This document shows positions 26,531 through 39,400 of a stretch of DNA of 64,000 nucleotides, piece after piece. Below the pieces are notes generated by a model that ran no database searches, was not told the DNA's origin, and was given only the letters and a program-made list of their open reading frames with translations. How positions within the stretch are numbered: position 1 is the first letter of the stretch; each line of letters starts with the position of its first letter. The position numbers and the translations under genes are program-made. Source of the DNA: Chlorops oryzae (lineage: Eukaryota; Arthropoda; Insecta; Diptera; Chloropidae); contig CM035807.1 in NCBI GenBank assembly GCA_020466095.1, forward strand, positions 82,608,241 to 82,672,240, in the 5' to 3' direction.

Positions 26531-27355
26531 CTTCATAAAAAATTCTTATTTTCTTCCTTTAAATTCAATTTTCTGAAATGAGTTTCTAATGCACACGCTA
26601 AACTTCGAAGCCCCTCAACACCTTAATGCAAGATAATGGATTTGACAGTCCGTTCAGAGCTCCGCCACATCCCACTTATCTACCATTTAACCAACCGTAC
26701 AACCGAACTAGCTTGACATCGCGCAATAGAGACAGGCAGATTTTTGTTTTGTTTCAATGCCAAGTAAAGGGTTCGATGCAATGCGATGCTACCCTCCAAA
26801 ACCCTCTTACCCTTGATAATTCACACTTAGCGGCGTTCATGCGATTCCATTAATTGAAGCCGAAGAATTACGCTAAATTGTATTGTCTTCGCTCATTTAC
26901 GGTTACGGGCGCTCACCCTTTAGAAGACTGCTTGTGTAAAAAGGCAGGAAGTGGAGAGGGGAAAGCGGAAAATACGGTCGTCTGCACGTTTAGGATAACG
27001 TTTTGTTGATGTGCGTCATCGCACAAGGAACTTGGCAAATCTGTATAATCCTTGATAATTTCGTTAATGGCATTAATCACTCAGGATGTGCAAGGATTCG
27101 CTCAGAGATGCTGCTATTATTTTACAGTATATTTTTTGCCTTGCAAGCAAAATTCTAATTGCAGACCTGAAGAGATTTTGAGAAGGCTATGAAATGGATG
27201 GATAACTGGAAGAGTTTCAATTCTTTATAATATTCGTGAAAGTTTTTGTAGCGTAAGTATTATGTGAAGCTTCTTTACATTGGTATTGGCTATCGTGTAC
27301 GGGCCCAAAAATATGCAACAAATTCTGTTCATATTAAATAGAGATAACTCATTAT

Positions 27356-27598
27356 CAGGACTCGGATTTTGTTGACTTTTTTAAATTTGATGCATACTTT
27401 CGGGAGTAAAAATTTTGTTCAACTCACATAAAGCTAAGATTCAAATCGATTTTTAACTTCAATATGCATTTTTTTGAAGTTAGAAAAGCTGTTTGAAGTT
27501 CGATTTCGCCAAACTGATTCGCAAAATGTTGTTAAGAAAAATTTTGGCGCCATAAAGTATGCCTTACATTTTTAAAAGTCAACAAAATCTGAGCCCTA
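27356..27598. mobile_element. Palindromic hAT-type MITE, family A, copy 4, with 8-bp TSD
   Basis: Starts CAGGACTCGGATTTTGTTG and ends AAAATCTGAGCCCTA. The perfect 8-bp duplication CTCATTAT lies at 27348-27355 and 27599-27606. Interior arms AAAGCATACTTT are conserved with the other copies. Confidence 0.92.
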
Positions 27599-27681
27599 CT
27601 CATTATATTTGAATTTATTTTCGTTCAATGTAAAACCAGAAAAAGGTTGATTGAAAAATGAAAAGAAAATATCCTTGATAA

Positions 27682-28560
27682 TAGAGCTGGAGAACCATCG
27701 ATAGTTGCGACCATCGATAGTCCGATAGTCTTAACCATCGATAGTATCGATAGTACTATCGGAAGATATATTTTGAAATTTAATCTAATTTTGTTGGCAA
27801 ATTTCTAGTGATTTCAATTATGGTTGTTTGAGCTGTTTTCCATTAAAATATAAACAATTTGAATTTTAAATTAAAAAATTAATGGTGGTCCTGTAATAAT
27901 TTAATAAAATGCTGTGCATAAGTATCCCTCCTCATTTGATATCATATGGTAATATACAAAAAGCCAAGTTTTAAAACCTTTTTACTCAATTCTCCATACT
28001 TTGTAACCATAACTGATGCTGAGCAGTATTTTGTTGACTCTTTTCCCTTGAATATTGAAAAAATCCCTTTATTTCTATTTTCCTTAGGAAAGTTACCAGT
28101 AAAAATCTCTTGTTAACATTTGAAGTGATTTTTAGTTAAAGGTAAAATCGAAAAAATGCCTCAAAACGGGAAAAAACCCTCGTTCTGGAATCAGTGCATA
28201 GAATAAAATGTTAGCATGAGGCCTATAATTCTCATTTGGTTTTTAAAATGGGACAATTAAGACTCGCAGAATTTCTGAAGATTTTTCACGACGTGATGAA
28301 GCCAGAAGTTGTGTAAGTTTGTCTTATTTATGGGTTGGATAGTGATGGAGAGCTATCGATAGTTCGATGGTCGATAGATTAAATAATCGATACTTTGATT
28401 CGATTGTCTAAATAATCGATAGGTTAAATAATCGATAGTTTTAATAATTGATGGGTTCAACAATCGGTAGTTCAAATAATCGATAGATTCAGTAATCGAT
28501 TGGGTCAATCGCTAAGTTTAATCGATTCAATATTCGGTCTCGATATCGTTGCGTTTATTG
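27682..28560 (+). mobile_element. CGATA-rich repeat, copy 3
   Basis: The best-preserved left end of the family: AGAGCTGGAGAACCATCGAT and then two blocks of ATCGATAGT. The short ATG frame starts at 28248 and ends at GTGTAAGTT. The ATCGATA array follows, and the right end fades near 28560. Confidence 0.85.
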
Positions 28561-30591
28561 GTTAAATTCTTTTAATGCATACGATTATATACATATATTG
28601 AGTCTTTTTAAATTCATCAATATGAGTGCGGAAGGAGTCATACATAAATGACTCTAATGTGGGCTCCTTCGGTATATGAATGCACCCCTCGTATAGGACG
28701 ACATTCGTGCTTCCAACGTTTATTTAAGACTCCTAAATGAGCTCATTATGAGGGCTCACATTCCAAATAACGATTCATAAATTACTCATTTAGGACTCGA
28801 AATGTTTGCTGGGCTGGAATTTCATAGTGATTTCATTTTAATAGATTTTTCGGCTTGAAAAATTGAATAAAAAAAAAACACATGCAACACTGACGACGAA
28901 CGTCATAATTCTGAATCATCAACGTTGGATGAAAAATTTAAATTAAAAATGAAGTGAAACAATTGGTTTTTTCTCTTGACTTTTAATATGAAATTTTGAA
29001 CTTTGCGCTGACAAAATGGCATCAATGATGCGGATTCAATGAAGCTGTCCTCTTATGTATAGTTTTTCTTCATTTTAATCAAAAAATATATATCTGTTGG
29101 GAGCTATGTGCCACAAATGTTAAAATTAACTGATAAAATTATAAAATTTTGAACTTTTATTAATTGTTGGAACTAAATGGAGCTTTTTTCGGGTTAGTTA
29201 TCTCAGTTCGGGTTAGTTCTCAAAGTGTCAAAACTTTCGGTCAGACTTTTCGAGATAGATTTAAATTGACGTGTAGCTAATCTGACGATTAGTGTCATAG
29301 CTCTATCCGACTCTTCTAACTATAACACCCTTACTCGATTCTTTATTTAATTTACTTTCATATTAAAATTCATTTTAGCCATCAAAGTATTTAAACGAAC
29401 AAAATTAAGAATTCAAAGAACTATTAACGTAGGTTATAGTTAAGATTTTTGGTATAAGACATGAAAAATACTTTGTGAGAAAGTTAAAGTTTTAATTAAA
29501 TCATTCTTAAAAGAATAGTAATCCTCTTACAAGAAATAAAAAATAATTTCCCCTTCAAAGGACATTGAGCATTGTAATAAATTGAGGAAAATTAAACCAA
29601 AAAAAAAAGTTTAATTTTTTATCAATTTTCATTGGAATAAACAATAAAATCCGTACATATATATATGAAGCTCCTCCTCTGCAAATACCAAAATGTCCTT
29701 GTTTTCTCCGATTATACGCATGTAAACACGAGGATATACACACACACACACACACTCGCACAATCGGAAAGGTCACATCACAATCTTGCGAGCATGGTAA
29801 CAAACCCTTAAGCTCATTTGTAACTGTGTTGGTTCGAACGTATCCGTGTCTGTTTGCATTTTCCGTATCTACCCAATTAAAGTCGCATGGAAACATTTGT
29901 TGCAGGTGGGCCATAATCGCGTGGCCACGAAGAATGCTATGCTTTTCAAAAAGCTCCAACCGAAAGCTCTTTCCACATCCGAAAACAAATAAAAGACTGT
30001 CGCGTTCGATGGTGTTTAATCATACCTACCACAGCTATCAGCGCAGATATATCGAGGCGTTTTATTTCGTTCTGGTGCTTGGGAGAATATTGAAGCAGTT
30101 TTCCGTCGGAAAAAGCGTATTTTCTTATGACAGCAATATGGCTTTGCTGCGATGCTATGTCGGATGGAAGAACCTAAAGGATAGATGGAACAAACGGATA
30201 TTCGCATTGATCTATCTGAAACGATATCGAAGAATAGTTTAATATCAATCATGTGAGCAAAAATCCAGTTCAATCCAATCATATCAATCTAAGAATATCA
30301 AGCTGAATCATATCATTAATTCTGGCTACTTATGTATACTCTCAAATACTCTCTTAAGTATAGTAAAATGTTTTAAAATAATGAATAAATGTAAATATTA
30401 AAAAAAATCAAATTGAAATGAGTTTCACTGTTTCTCATGGCGAACGCATAAATTTGCGTATGTCAACAAAAAAAAAAAGGTGCGAGAGAGGGGAGAAAGA
30501 TTTATGTAAACGCGCTTTTTGTATCTCTTTCGAAGGCATAAAATAAACAAATAAAATCCAAAATGAAATTGAAAATTGAAATGTTAATTAC

Positions 30592-33034
30592 ATCCAACCC
30601 CGTGGCTGCCGCACAGCAAACAGATAGCTCAATAACCGTCCAGAACAACGCCGTGTGATATTCCCCATGCAGAATATCCATGAAGACCAACGCTGGGCGG
30701 TTCGATGGGTAACGCCTTCGAGTCATAGAGATTACGCCTGGTCCTGTCTAATAGCTAAACAAGAGATGAAGTTAAATGGAGATAAGCAAACAGGCAAACA
30801 CAACAGAGTATAAAATGTAAATCGTTGTTTGTTTGGCAAATGGTGAGGGGTTTGGAAAACTTTTATTGAGCTATCGGTATGAATTTGGTTAGATGGAGAC
30901 ATTATTTATAAGAATTATCCTCTTTTTTTTTTGGCTATGATGTTTTTGAAAGTGGGGAGCCTGCAAGGTGTCGATTTCTCGGGAGATAAAAAGGAGACAT
31001 ATTTCTTTCTATTTGAAACGATAGATCATCGGTTGGTTCATAGAATGGTTCTGAGATAGCGAAGTCTGTCTTAAGAAGCCCATTCAAAAGCCCTTGTCCA
31101 ATACAATTAGAACTAAAAAGAAGGTCGCCCTATTGCAATGGAAAGACTTTTGTTCTTATGAAGGAAAACGTCCTAGCAACTCGGCTTTGACCGATTAGAG
31201 ATACGCCAGCTTATTGGGAAATAACAATATTTGATGGCCCCTAAAATATAAAGGCCCAATTATCCATATGAGGCTATTTTTCGTTGCTATTCACCCCCAA
31301 GAAATTTAGTTAGTTGGCTTCATAGATTTTAAACTGTTTTGGATTAATTTAAAAACACATTTTTTCCCCATCCTTAATGTCATCAACGATCACTCGAGGT
31401 CAGCGTCATCAAGAAAATCGATTTAAAATTATTTTTTTATTGACTTCTTATTCAAAAATTTCTTTATGAGATAGAATCAGTGGCGTATCCAGAGAAAGAA
31501 TGCTTATATTTTCCACTAGTGGTATATTGAACAATTTTAAGACATTAACCCAAAAAAATTTGGGATGGGGGGCTAGAGGAAGTTTAGAGAGTTATGGACC
31601 AAAAACCAAAAAAAAAACCGAAAAATTCATGGCGTCCGATTTGGATGAAAATTTATATATAGAATAATTGAAAAATTCTAAGAATTTTAGCAATAAAATT
31701 TTTTAAAGAAACTAGTCCTATTAGGACCAGTTTGGAACTAGACCAAAACTAGACTAGTTGTAACCCGTTTATTGAAAAAATTTTGACGCCAAAATTCTTA
31801 GAATTTTTCAATTATTCTATATATAAATTTTCATCCAAATCGGACGCCATGAATTTTTCGGATTTTTTGGTTATATCTTATAATTGTTCAATATACCAGT
31901 GTGGAAAATATAAGCACTATCAAAGCACTCTTTCTCTGGACACGCCACTGGATAGAATCATAAAAACATCAAAGTGAGGGGGTAACAAAACCGATTTTTT
32001 CCCCACAAAAATACTACGCTGCGCCAACTCAAATATCCTGCCTGCGTTTTTTGGTCTGAACTCACTACCTCTTCCCGGTCGCTTCCCGAATAAGGTCTGA
32101 AATTTTTCCGGCCTACATAAAGACGTGACATGCATTTGTTTTTTTTTTTTTTTTGTTTCTTCAAAAAGTTTTCAATTCAATTTTTCTCATTAAAATTAAA
32201 TATTTTCAGCTTAGTTTATTGAACGACTGTCTCGGATTCGTCTGTAATATGAGCCCTTTGTTGTTGCAATTGAAAATAGGCTTAATTTTTTTATTGGAAT
32301 AATTTTGGAAGCCCTCAACAGAGCACATTAACAAATAAGCCTGATAATTCTGTTGGCAAATATTCGATTACATTTAATTGAATTTCTTTCGCGTTTTTTT
32401 CTTCGTTTCGGGGTTTTTTCGACTTTTCTTTTTCTTTCGTCCAAACGAAAAACAAAAAACAAAAAAATGTATTACATTACAAAGGAAAGAAAAACTCGAA
32501 ACTCGGAGAACGTGCCTGAAAAGGACTTTCTTGTATTTAAATTGACGCTGAGAAAAATGCGCAGATGAAATCGATTTTTCAGATGATCCTTTTGATAAAT
32601 TTACGGAAGAAATTACTCATCGTGAGATGTCATTTCATGAAGTCTTTTTCGCATGCGGCGGCCTCCCCCCCTTGCCGCTCATGAATTATTCAATTTTATT
32701 AAACTTATGGCTTACATAAAAATCACTAAAACCTGCAATTACCTGTTGATGAGGATGATAATACTCAGCAATGTTCGACATTAACCCCGCGTGGGGTTGC
32801 GCTAACAAGTCGCTACGATACGCTTCCCCCTTCTCAAAAGGGCGTATAAACTCGAAATAAATAAGTAGTCCCCGTATACCCAGGGGTGAAAACACTTGAG
32901 AAACAATTTTGTGTATCGCTCTCATGTTTTCCAATTCAACACGATAGCGTAGGTAAAGCGCAAACAATCTGGCAATCACATGGTAGACCAAATTCCCAAA
33001 GGCCATATAAAATTTATTAGATGGTAATCCACAC
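30592..33034 (-). CDS. Unrecognised gene, two internal exons (partial)
   Basis: Two minus-strand exons: 33034-32743 (acceptor CCCACAACCAG, donor CAG/GTAATT, 97 codons) and 30747-30592 (acceptor TTTAGCTATTAG, donor GAT/GTAATT, 52 codons). They join in phase 0 without a stop. Peptide blocks include AFGNLVYHVIARLFALYLRY, FSPLGIRGLLIYFEFIRPFE, SNIAEYYHPHQQ, TRRRYPSNRPALVFMDIL and HTALFWTVIELSVCCAAATG. The last looks like a membrane helix, so a multi-pass membrane protein is possible. I do not recognise the family. The start and end exons were not found; the gene could extend to either side. Upstream of VGlut on the same strand, but no shared reading frame was shown. Confidence 0.6.
31478..31950. 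mobile_element. hAT-type inverted-repeat element with 8-bp TSD
   Basis: Ends CAGTGGCGTATCCAGAGAAAG and its near-inverse CTTTCTCTGGACACGCCACTG. The exact 8-bp duplication GATAGAAT lies at 31470-31477 and 31951-31958. The arms run inward for almost 200 bp (AATTCATGGCGTCCGATTTGG against its inverse), so the single strand folds into one long hairpin. It lies in the intron between the two exons of the unrecognised gene. A related half-copy sits in COX4 intron 2. Confidence 0.93.
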
Positions 33035-33420
33035 CTGGTTGTGGGTGGAAAAAGTCAAAGGTGCAAGGAAGGAGCAGATATAATATTTGTTCAATAGCAA
33101 AACAAATGACATGATATGAGGACAAAATTGAAGTATGTAATTCGATAGACTTATAACTTTACGTTAGGATTCTAAAGATCTAGCAGTACCTACTGGATAT
33201 CTAATATCGAAAGAATCTTGTCATCTGAATCCTATGGCCAACCCAAAACTCATCTACTATAGATTCTTTCATTGCCAGGAAAATGTAATTTGCTGTACCC
33301 TATAAGATAGCGACATTCTAACGAGCCCTTGGAACTCAGATTAATCTCCACCAGAAGAGACTCGTTTATTAGATCAAACCGGAAGTTCTTTCAAAGAACT
33401 TTAAAAGAACAAAGAACAAG

Positions 33421-33501
33421 TCCTTGAATCCGCTGTGCTATGTATGAAGCTCACAAATAACTTCCTTGTGAGCTTCCTACATAGCACAGCGGACTCAAGG
33501 A
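33421..33501. repeat. Long near-perfect hairpin, about 35-bp arms
   Basis: Left arm TCCTTGAATCCGCTGTGCTA and on to GAAGCTCACAA; right arm TTGTGAGCTTCCTACATAGC and on to GGACTCAAGGA. They pair with few mismatches around a loop of about 9 bases. The size fits an animal pre-miRNA, but a tiny MITE relic is equally possible. No flanking duplication was seen. Confidence 0.75.
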
Positions 33502-33684
33502 GCACCCAAGACCATTAAATTTTGACTTTTCTCACGAATATGCCTGGTGAGAGTTTTGCTATGAAAAAAATGTGAAAGTCTCCGAGAGTTAGTTCCAAAT
33601 TACCAAGTGCAGATAAGTTTGACATCATTAGGTACTTTCGATAAAACTGAAACAATAAGAAATTTCATCTGCATCTATCTACAG

Positions 33685-34031
33685 CTTAGGCAGGGAGACC
33701 CTATGGCACGGGTCACGGGCTTGACGGCCCCGCCTTTCCCGAGTCGCAGTGCTAGCCGACTGCCCCAGTCGAATCATACAGACTGGTCAATAAATGCATG
33801 ACAGCGAGATCCGGCCACGGGCTAGTGCGGGACGCACTTTTTTGATGAGAAATGGGCCCTAACCTGAATACGGAATACGTTCCGACATGAGTTCCAGGAT
33901 AGGTGTCCCGTTGAAGAAGGAGAGAGCGGTTGACGTTTTTTAGTGGAATCACCACTACCCAGCAAGGACGGAATGCTAGCAGTCCGAAAAGATTTTTGAC
34001 CTCCTCGCCACACCACAAAAAAAAAAAAAAA
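33685..34031 (+). mobile_element. 5'-truncated non-LTR retrotransposon-like fragment
   Basis: A GC-richer 347-bp block that ends in a 15-base poly(A) run. The sequence after the poly(A), CTGCATCTACAG (34033-34044), repeats the sequence just before the block, CTGCATCTATCTACAG (33669-33684), as a target-site duplication with a 4-bp length difference. No domain can be read; the block would be 3' UTR. The family is unknown. Confidence 0.65.
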
Positions 34032-36179
34032 CCTGCATCTACAGTCGTGTCAGTCCTTGTATGGTACATCCTTTTCACCATGGATTGCATGAGTTCCCAT
34101 TTAATATATTTGGATTGCTCGGATTAATGGATTCAATATTCCTAAAAAAAAAAATAGTGCGTCGCTTCCACGCACAGCCTCCGATTCGTTAGGGGGTATC
34201 CTTTTAGCTTCCCAATTGCACTACTAAGTACTTTGAGTATCGTTTTCATTGCTTATTTCTTTATTCTCCACCACAACTGGATCAAAATTGAATTTCGAAA
34301 TAAATTTCAATTTACACCTGAACGTTTAATAAAAATTACTCCTTACACCTTCAACGCCGCAGGTGTCATCTCGCACCGCGCGCTTCCGCGATTTGTCTCA
34401 ATATTATGGATTTAAGTGCGAAATAATACCACGCAGCAGGACTCCCAGGACGATGGTAGCGAATACGTGCCTCAGAATTATATCCGAGGATATTCAAAAT
34501 GAAATTTCTTTCCATTTCGGAGATCTTTCTGCATTTTCATTTCTATTTGTTTTCGTCCTTTCTTCCTTTATTTACCTACTGCTCGTTGTGATTTTTATTA
34601 GTATTCGTCTTAGTAACGTTTGTGCCACACTTTCACTGCACGTTTTCGCACTTACACACATAAGTGGAATGCTTATCAGTTCGAATTGCAGATTTGTACG
34701 TTTGAGGTGTGAGGTGTGAGGCTAGCGACAACGACGAGAATTCGCTTAAAGTCCTTGAGGACTCTTACCCCATCGAATGGCGCAATTCTTTTTGCGAATT
34801 CACTTTGCAAGGGATTTGCCGAATATGTTAAAAAAAAAGAAAAAGAGAGAAGAAAAGAATGACGTTGACTGTTGCCCGCAACACATTTCAATTAGCTTAA
34901 TGTGTGCTTAGGCCATTTCGTTGATTGTCCTCCCCAATTTTGAGACGAACTAGACAACAATCGTAGGACAACGAGCGGCCATTGTCAACGGTCATTCCGC
35001 AACATTTATTTTAAATTTCATTTATAATCTCTCCTTAGGTTCATTCGTAGACACTGTGGAGTGGATATTTTCATTAAGTAAAAAGCGATTTTTGTGCTAA
35101 ATGTGGAACTTCCTTCCAAGGTCCTTTTTTTTTTCTTACGAGTAGGTATGTTATGTACCTATAGCAATAGTTGGGCATTTAAATTTTATAAAATCAAAAA
35201 TCCACACACCGTGCTACTGGTGTTATGTCCCTTCATTGAAAGATAAGACCGCCCGTTGTTTTATGGTATACGCCCGCAATAAATAAAACCCCATTTTTTA
35301 AATTTTCAAATTGTTTTTTTTTTGTGTATAATTTTTCGAAGCATACATTTCGGAGAGCATGAATTGCAGCGTCAACAATTTTTCACCAAAGAGTATAGAC
35401 TTCCAGCCGCGCATCTAACCAGAACAGCGATACAAAATTATTATAAGCACAATGCAGCAGAGCAGGAGGCGAAAAGCGCAACCGTCAACATAAAATTACA
35501 AATCGCTCTCCAGGGGGCGCCAATGTGACCGTGTTGGTATCTTCCGTTGTATCCTTCAAAATAAGTAGTAAAATTTCAATGCAGACGGCTGTCTTTTTTT
35601 GTTCAATGCTTCGACGGAGCAAAAATTGAACAGGAAGCCCGACTTCAAATCGCACAACAGAGCCTTCATCATACCGCAATTCGACTCGATTACTGGATAT
35701 TCTCAAGCCTTGAGATTTGTAAATTGAAACGAACGACAGAGTCAAGGAATTGTGATGCGATGCGATGCGATGCGACAGCGATAATCAATAAAACGTTTGG
35801 TGTCCTTTGTTTTTGTATTTGGTTTCTTTTTTTCATTCTTTTTGCCTTCGATAAAAGACAAAACACTTCTCCGCCTCCATCGACGCCCAGGCATCATCAA
35901 TTCATTTGAATATTTTGCATATTCTAGTGGGCATATTGTGCATTCATTGGGTAAATATGTATGTATATGTATGCCATGGTGAAGTTCCTGGCATGGCTAT
36001 GACTTCCTCTTCCGTATATCCAAAGCTTTTGTGAAGAAGAAGGAACTCCTTCAAATGGTCTCCTGCTGCTGCTCTCATTTTTGTCTTAGCATTAAGATGT
36101 TCCCCATGCTGAATATCCTTGAATTGTTTTACTGCCAACGTGAATTTAACTCAACATAAAAGTCGCTTAATCTACTTAA

Positions 36180-36461
36180 ATGTCTTTTGTACTCGATTCC
36201 GGGATATTTCGAAATTTGTTTGCCAAAGTCGAACACGAGTCGTCGGAGGCACTGACGGTCGGCAAAATATCTCCCATCCGTGTGCTGCTTAAAAGCATAT
36301 TAACATGGGATTTATGGGCTATCATTGAGGAATTTCATGTTGCCGCTGTAGAGCGTACTTTCGAAAAGAAGACATACAAGATGGAGCTATGCAAGGACAT
36401 GTTGTTTCGTTTGCGTGAACATTTGACGCAATGTCTATCGAACAATAAGATAGCCTTTTAA
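36180..36461 (+). CDS. Possible small intronless gene, 93 codons, unknown
   Basis: ATG at 36180, stop at 36461, with AATAAA directly after it (36462-36468). Composition is protein-like: mixed charged and hydrophobic residues, for example ILTWDLWAIIEEFHVAAVER and KMELCKDMLFRLREHL, predicted helical. A stop lies just upstream of the ATG in the same frame. No family recognised. It could be a decayed retrocopy or chance. Confidence 0.3.
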   Translation: MSFVLDSGIFRNLFAKVEHESSEALTVGKISPIRVLLKSILTWDLWAIIEEFHVAAVERTFEKKTYKMELCKDMLFRLREHLTQCLSNNKIAF

Positions 36462-39400
36462 TAAAATCGATAAATACCTAAAGATTTCATTATTAAGTAC
36501 CTGGTTTAGTTTTAGTTTATTAAGGCGTTATCCATCCATTGAGCTTTAAAGTTTAAATCCAATTTGTTGTCAATGTAGCCGAAAAACGGCATTTCCATGC
36601 AACAATGCGTTGACGCGGATGAAGCCAAAAATGTTTTGATCAAGACGAGATGAAAGGTAATTTCAATTAAAAATTCGCTTTGAGGGAATTCTCTATCCTC
36701 CTCTCCTCTCACCCATCTCTTTCTCGTTCGCCCTCATGGCTTTCTATGGCGCTCAAGTCCTTTGTGGCAGTATCGGCAAATAGAATCAACCGCTATTGAA
36801 TTAAATGACTGCTCCTGGTGGCAACGTAAATTCGTTGTTCCAGCAACTCGTATACGCCTTCGGTCGCTCGCAAATCAAATTAAATTCAAGCACTTTGTAG
36901 AAATATAACCGCTATTAACAATAGGTATGTGCAGTGAAATGGCTTCCCAAAGGATCTTATGCATGTTTGCGCGTTGTAATTAAGTTAGCCACGCAGAAAC
37001 AAAGAATTCTATTAAAATATAGCTCAATCCAATCTCAACTTTTAAAAGGTTTTATAATACGGTATCAGGATCATCGAGTGTTGGTATTTCGAAAGAGATT
37101 GTAGTACTCTGTTTGGGCTTTGAGCACCATGCAGCTTTTTTTCATTAAACTCCTGCATTGTGAGACTGCTCGATGGGCTTTTAGCAAAAAATGAGAGAGT
37201 TTCAGCCTCTTTCATTATGCAATACTCTTTGATATAGCCCATCGGAATGTATACCTTGGATAAAGTAAGATAAGGCTAGCTACCCCCTTTAGAGGTGACA
37301 TATACTTCGACCTTCCTAGTTTCCCATTTGATGGAGCCAGTGCAGTGTACTCTCTCCTCCCGGCAGGCCCGTAGAGAGAAATTTGGGGCCCGGGGAAAAA
37401 CAAATTCCCCTTGCCAATTGTGGGCCCCTTCAGAAAAAAATCCACCCCCTCTTTACAGGCCTGCATCGCGGACACTACATTTAAGCGGATACCGCTCTTG
37501 AATGCACACTTTTGGGCTATGCTCTAGTACCTATACCGGCTTCTCAAATAGTTTCCTCTTAAGTGGATATATTTTTCGGTTCCGTAGGTGTCCGCTCAAG
37601 GGAGAGTGCCTTAAAATACCTTCTCTTTCTTTATTACATATTGAACAGAACTCAAAGGCATACGATCTCCAGCGGCATCGTTAGGTAACTCAAGGCGATG
37701 TGTTTTCTCGAATTTATTTTTTTCAACAAACTGATGAGAACTTTTAATGAAATCAAAGTTTTGAAAGTCCAAAATTTATTGAGCGAGTGGTTTCTTTGAA
37801 AGAAAAAGTTCCATCCACATTGATGAAAGCCTTCGATTGAAACCACACTTGACCATCGGTTATTAGCGTCGAAGTATTACATTCGTTGGCTTAAAAACTT
37901 CACAGACCAACGGGTATCGCTTTCATATTCGCAACTAAGTACTTCATCAGCTGCCTCCATACTTCTGCGGTACTTCCCCTTAATGAATGTCCATTTTTTA
38001 TGATTTTCAATATCGAAGATGCCGTATCCTTCCATTGTATTTTGTAAACACGTGATTAAGTTTGAAGATAGACGGCATTGTGCTGCCTTTAGCCTACTTG
38101 GGAAGCAACCCTCCTTTTTGTGACTTCTCATCGTTCAGAGGAGGGGGCGCGGACGATATCATAAAGTTATCTTCATTAAATCTGAATGACTGACGTCCGT
38201 GACGATGACAACGCTTACAAATACGAAAAGGACGTTGGTATGAAATCGTTGAGCACCATGGCTCTGACAATGATGATAACGATGACTATGATGATGGCAA
38301 CAAAAAATTTTTCCCCTAAGCATGAAGTTGGAGTTTTCGGTTTAACACCGTCGAAGGTACGAGTATGTATGTATGTAAAGGCAATCGGAGTTGGTCTTTC
38401 AGTCGTTTAGTCATCGTTTTTATGGAAGCTCAGAGCATAATTGATGCACTCGAGCGTAAGTGATTAGATTCATTATGGCAGGGAAATTGGACGGCGAACG
38501 ATGGAGAATGTACCGACATGTTGACAGGATGGTGTAGATGAATTTTTATGGCATGAAATTTGATTTTTAAATGATATGAACTTTTTTTTTATATGTTCTG
38601 AGAGCTCCACCTGACGGTTTTTTATTTATTTTTTCTTTTCATTTTTCTGTGATCAATAAAACCATCGATTATGAATTCTTCTGCTTAAATCAATTCCGGC
38701 ACCGCAAACACCAAAAAAATAAAAACCAATGCTGAATAATCTCCAATCTTCAAGCCATTAAAATGTAAGCGATTTCCTCTTTCGATTGCTACTAAAAAGG
38801 ACATTTAATGCATTCGAACAAAGCGTTGTTGTGTTACTTCCGTTCTAATGCCGTTGACGGCAGGACTTCTTCCAGGACAAAAGCTTCATCGCCTTTATGT
38901 GGCGTGTGTGCATTTTAGCATAAAAGCATAAAGTCGCTTTTGTCGCCGCTCGCTCATCGGAGTAAATCGAGCAAGCCACGCCAACGCCACTGCGCCAGCA
39001 CCACGTCACGTCACGGCATGGCACTTGCATTTTGGCTTTTGTGTCATTTTTCATTTTGCGTAAAACATTTTAGAGTAATGCATACTTACCACCCTCGTCC
39101 ATAGGCATTACATGCGGATGATGTCTAAGGTTGGGTGACAGCATTCACAATCGAAAAGCATTTCCATTAGAGCTCAAACCGGTGAAATAAAAGGTTTTTG
39201 GTTTTTCTTTTTTACTTACCTCACAAGGACACTCTCTCGCGCTCTCTCTCTCTCTATCTTTAATTTATTGTGTCTGAAATTTTGATGAAATTTTTTTAAA
39301 GAATTTAAGATTGCCACTCATTTCAGCAGCATCAAAAGTCAATATGGTCGATTATGGTTGTGATATATAGTCGAAGGAAAATCATTCCGCAATCATTGCA

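Larger units (their letters stand above)
16239..30591. other. Repeat-rich region, no supported gene
   Basis: About 14 kb with no recognised protein. It contains two family-A MITEs, two pogo-like MITEs, a nested pair of DNA elements (20895-21930), two copies of the CGATA-rich repeat, a tandem duplication at 22-23.5 kb and a polypyrimidine tract (26341-26530). The VGlut promoter should lie just above 16240. Minus-strand frames at 19590-19970 and 20146-20379 and the two-strand open region at 29555-30242 have no recognisable domain. Confidence 0.5.

Noticed and set aside
29555..30242. Overlapping long frames on both strands, one with GCGKSF resembling a zinc finger
   Set aside because: No complete C2H2 spacing, no recognisable domain, and the minus frame runs into a CA repeat.
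37877..38131. 84-codon minus-strand frame with several cysteines
   Set aside because: No matching donor or partner exon and no family recognised.
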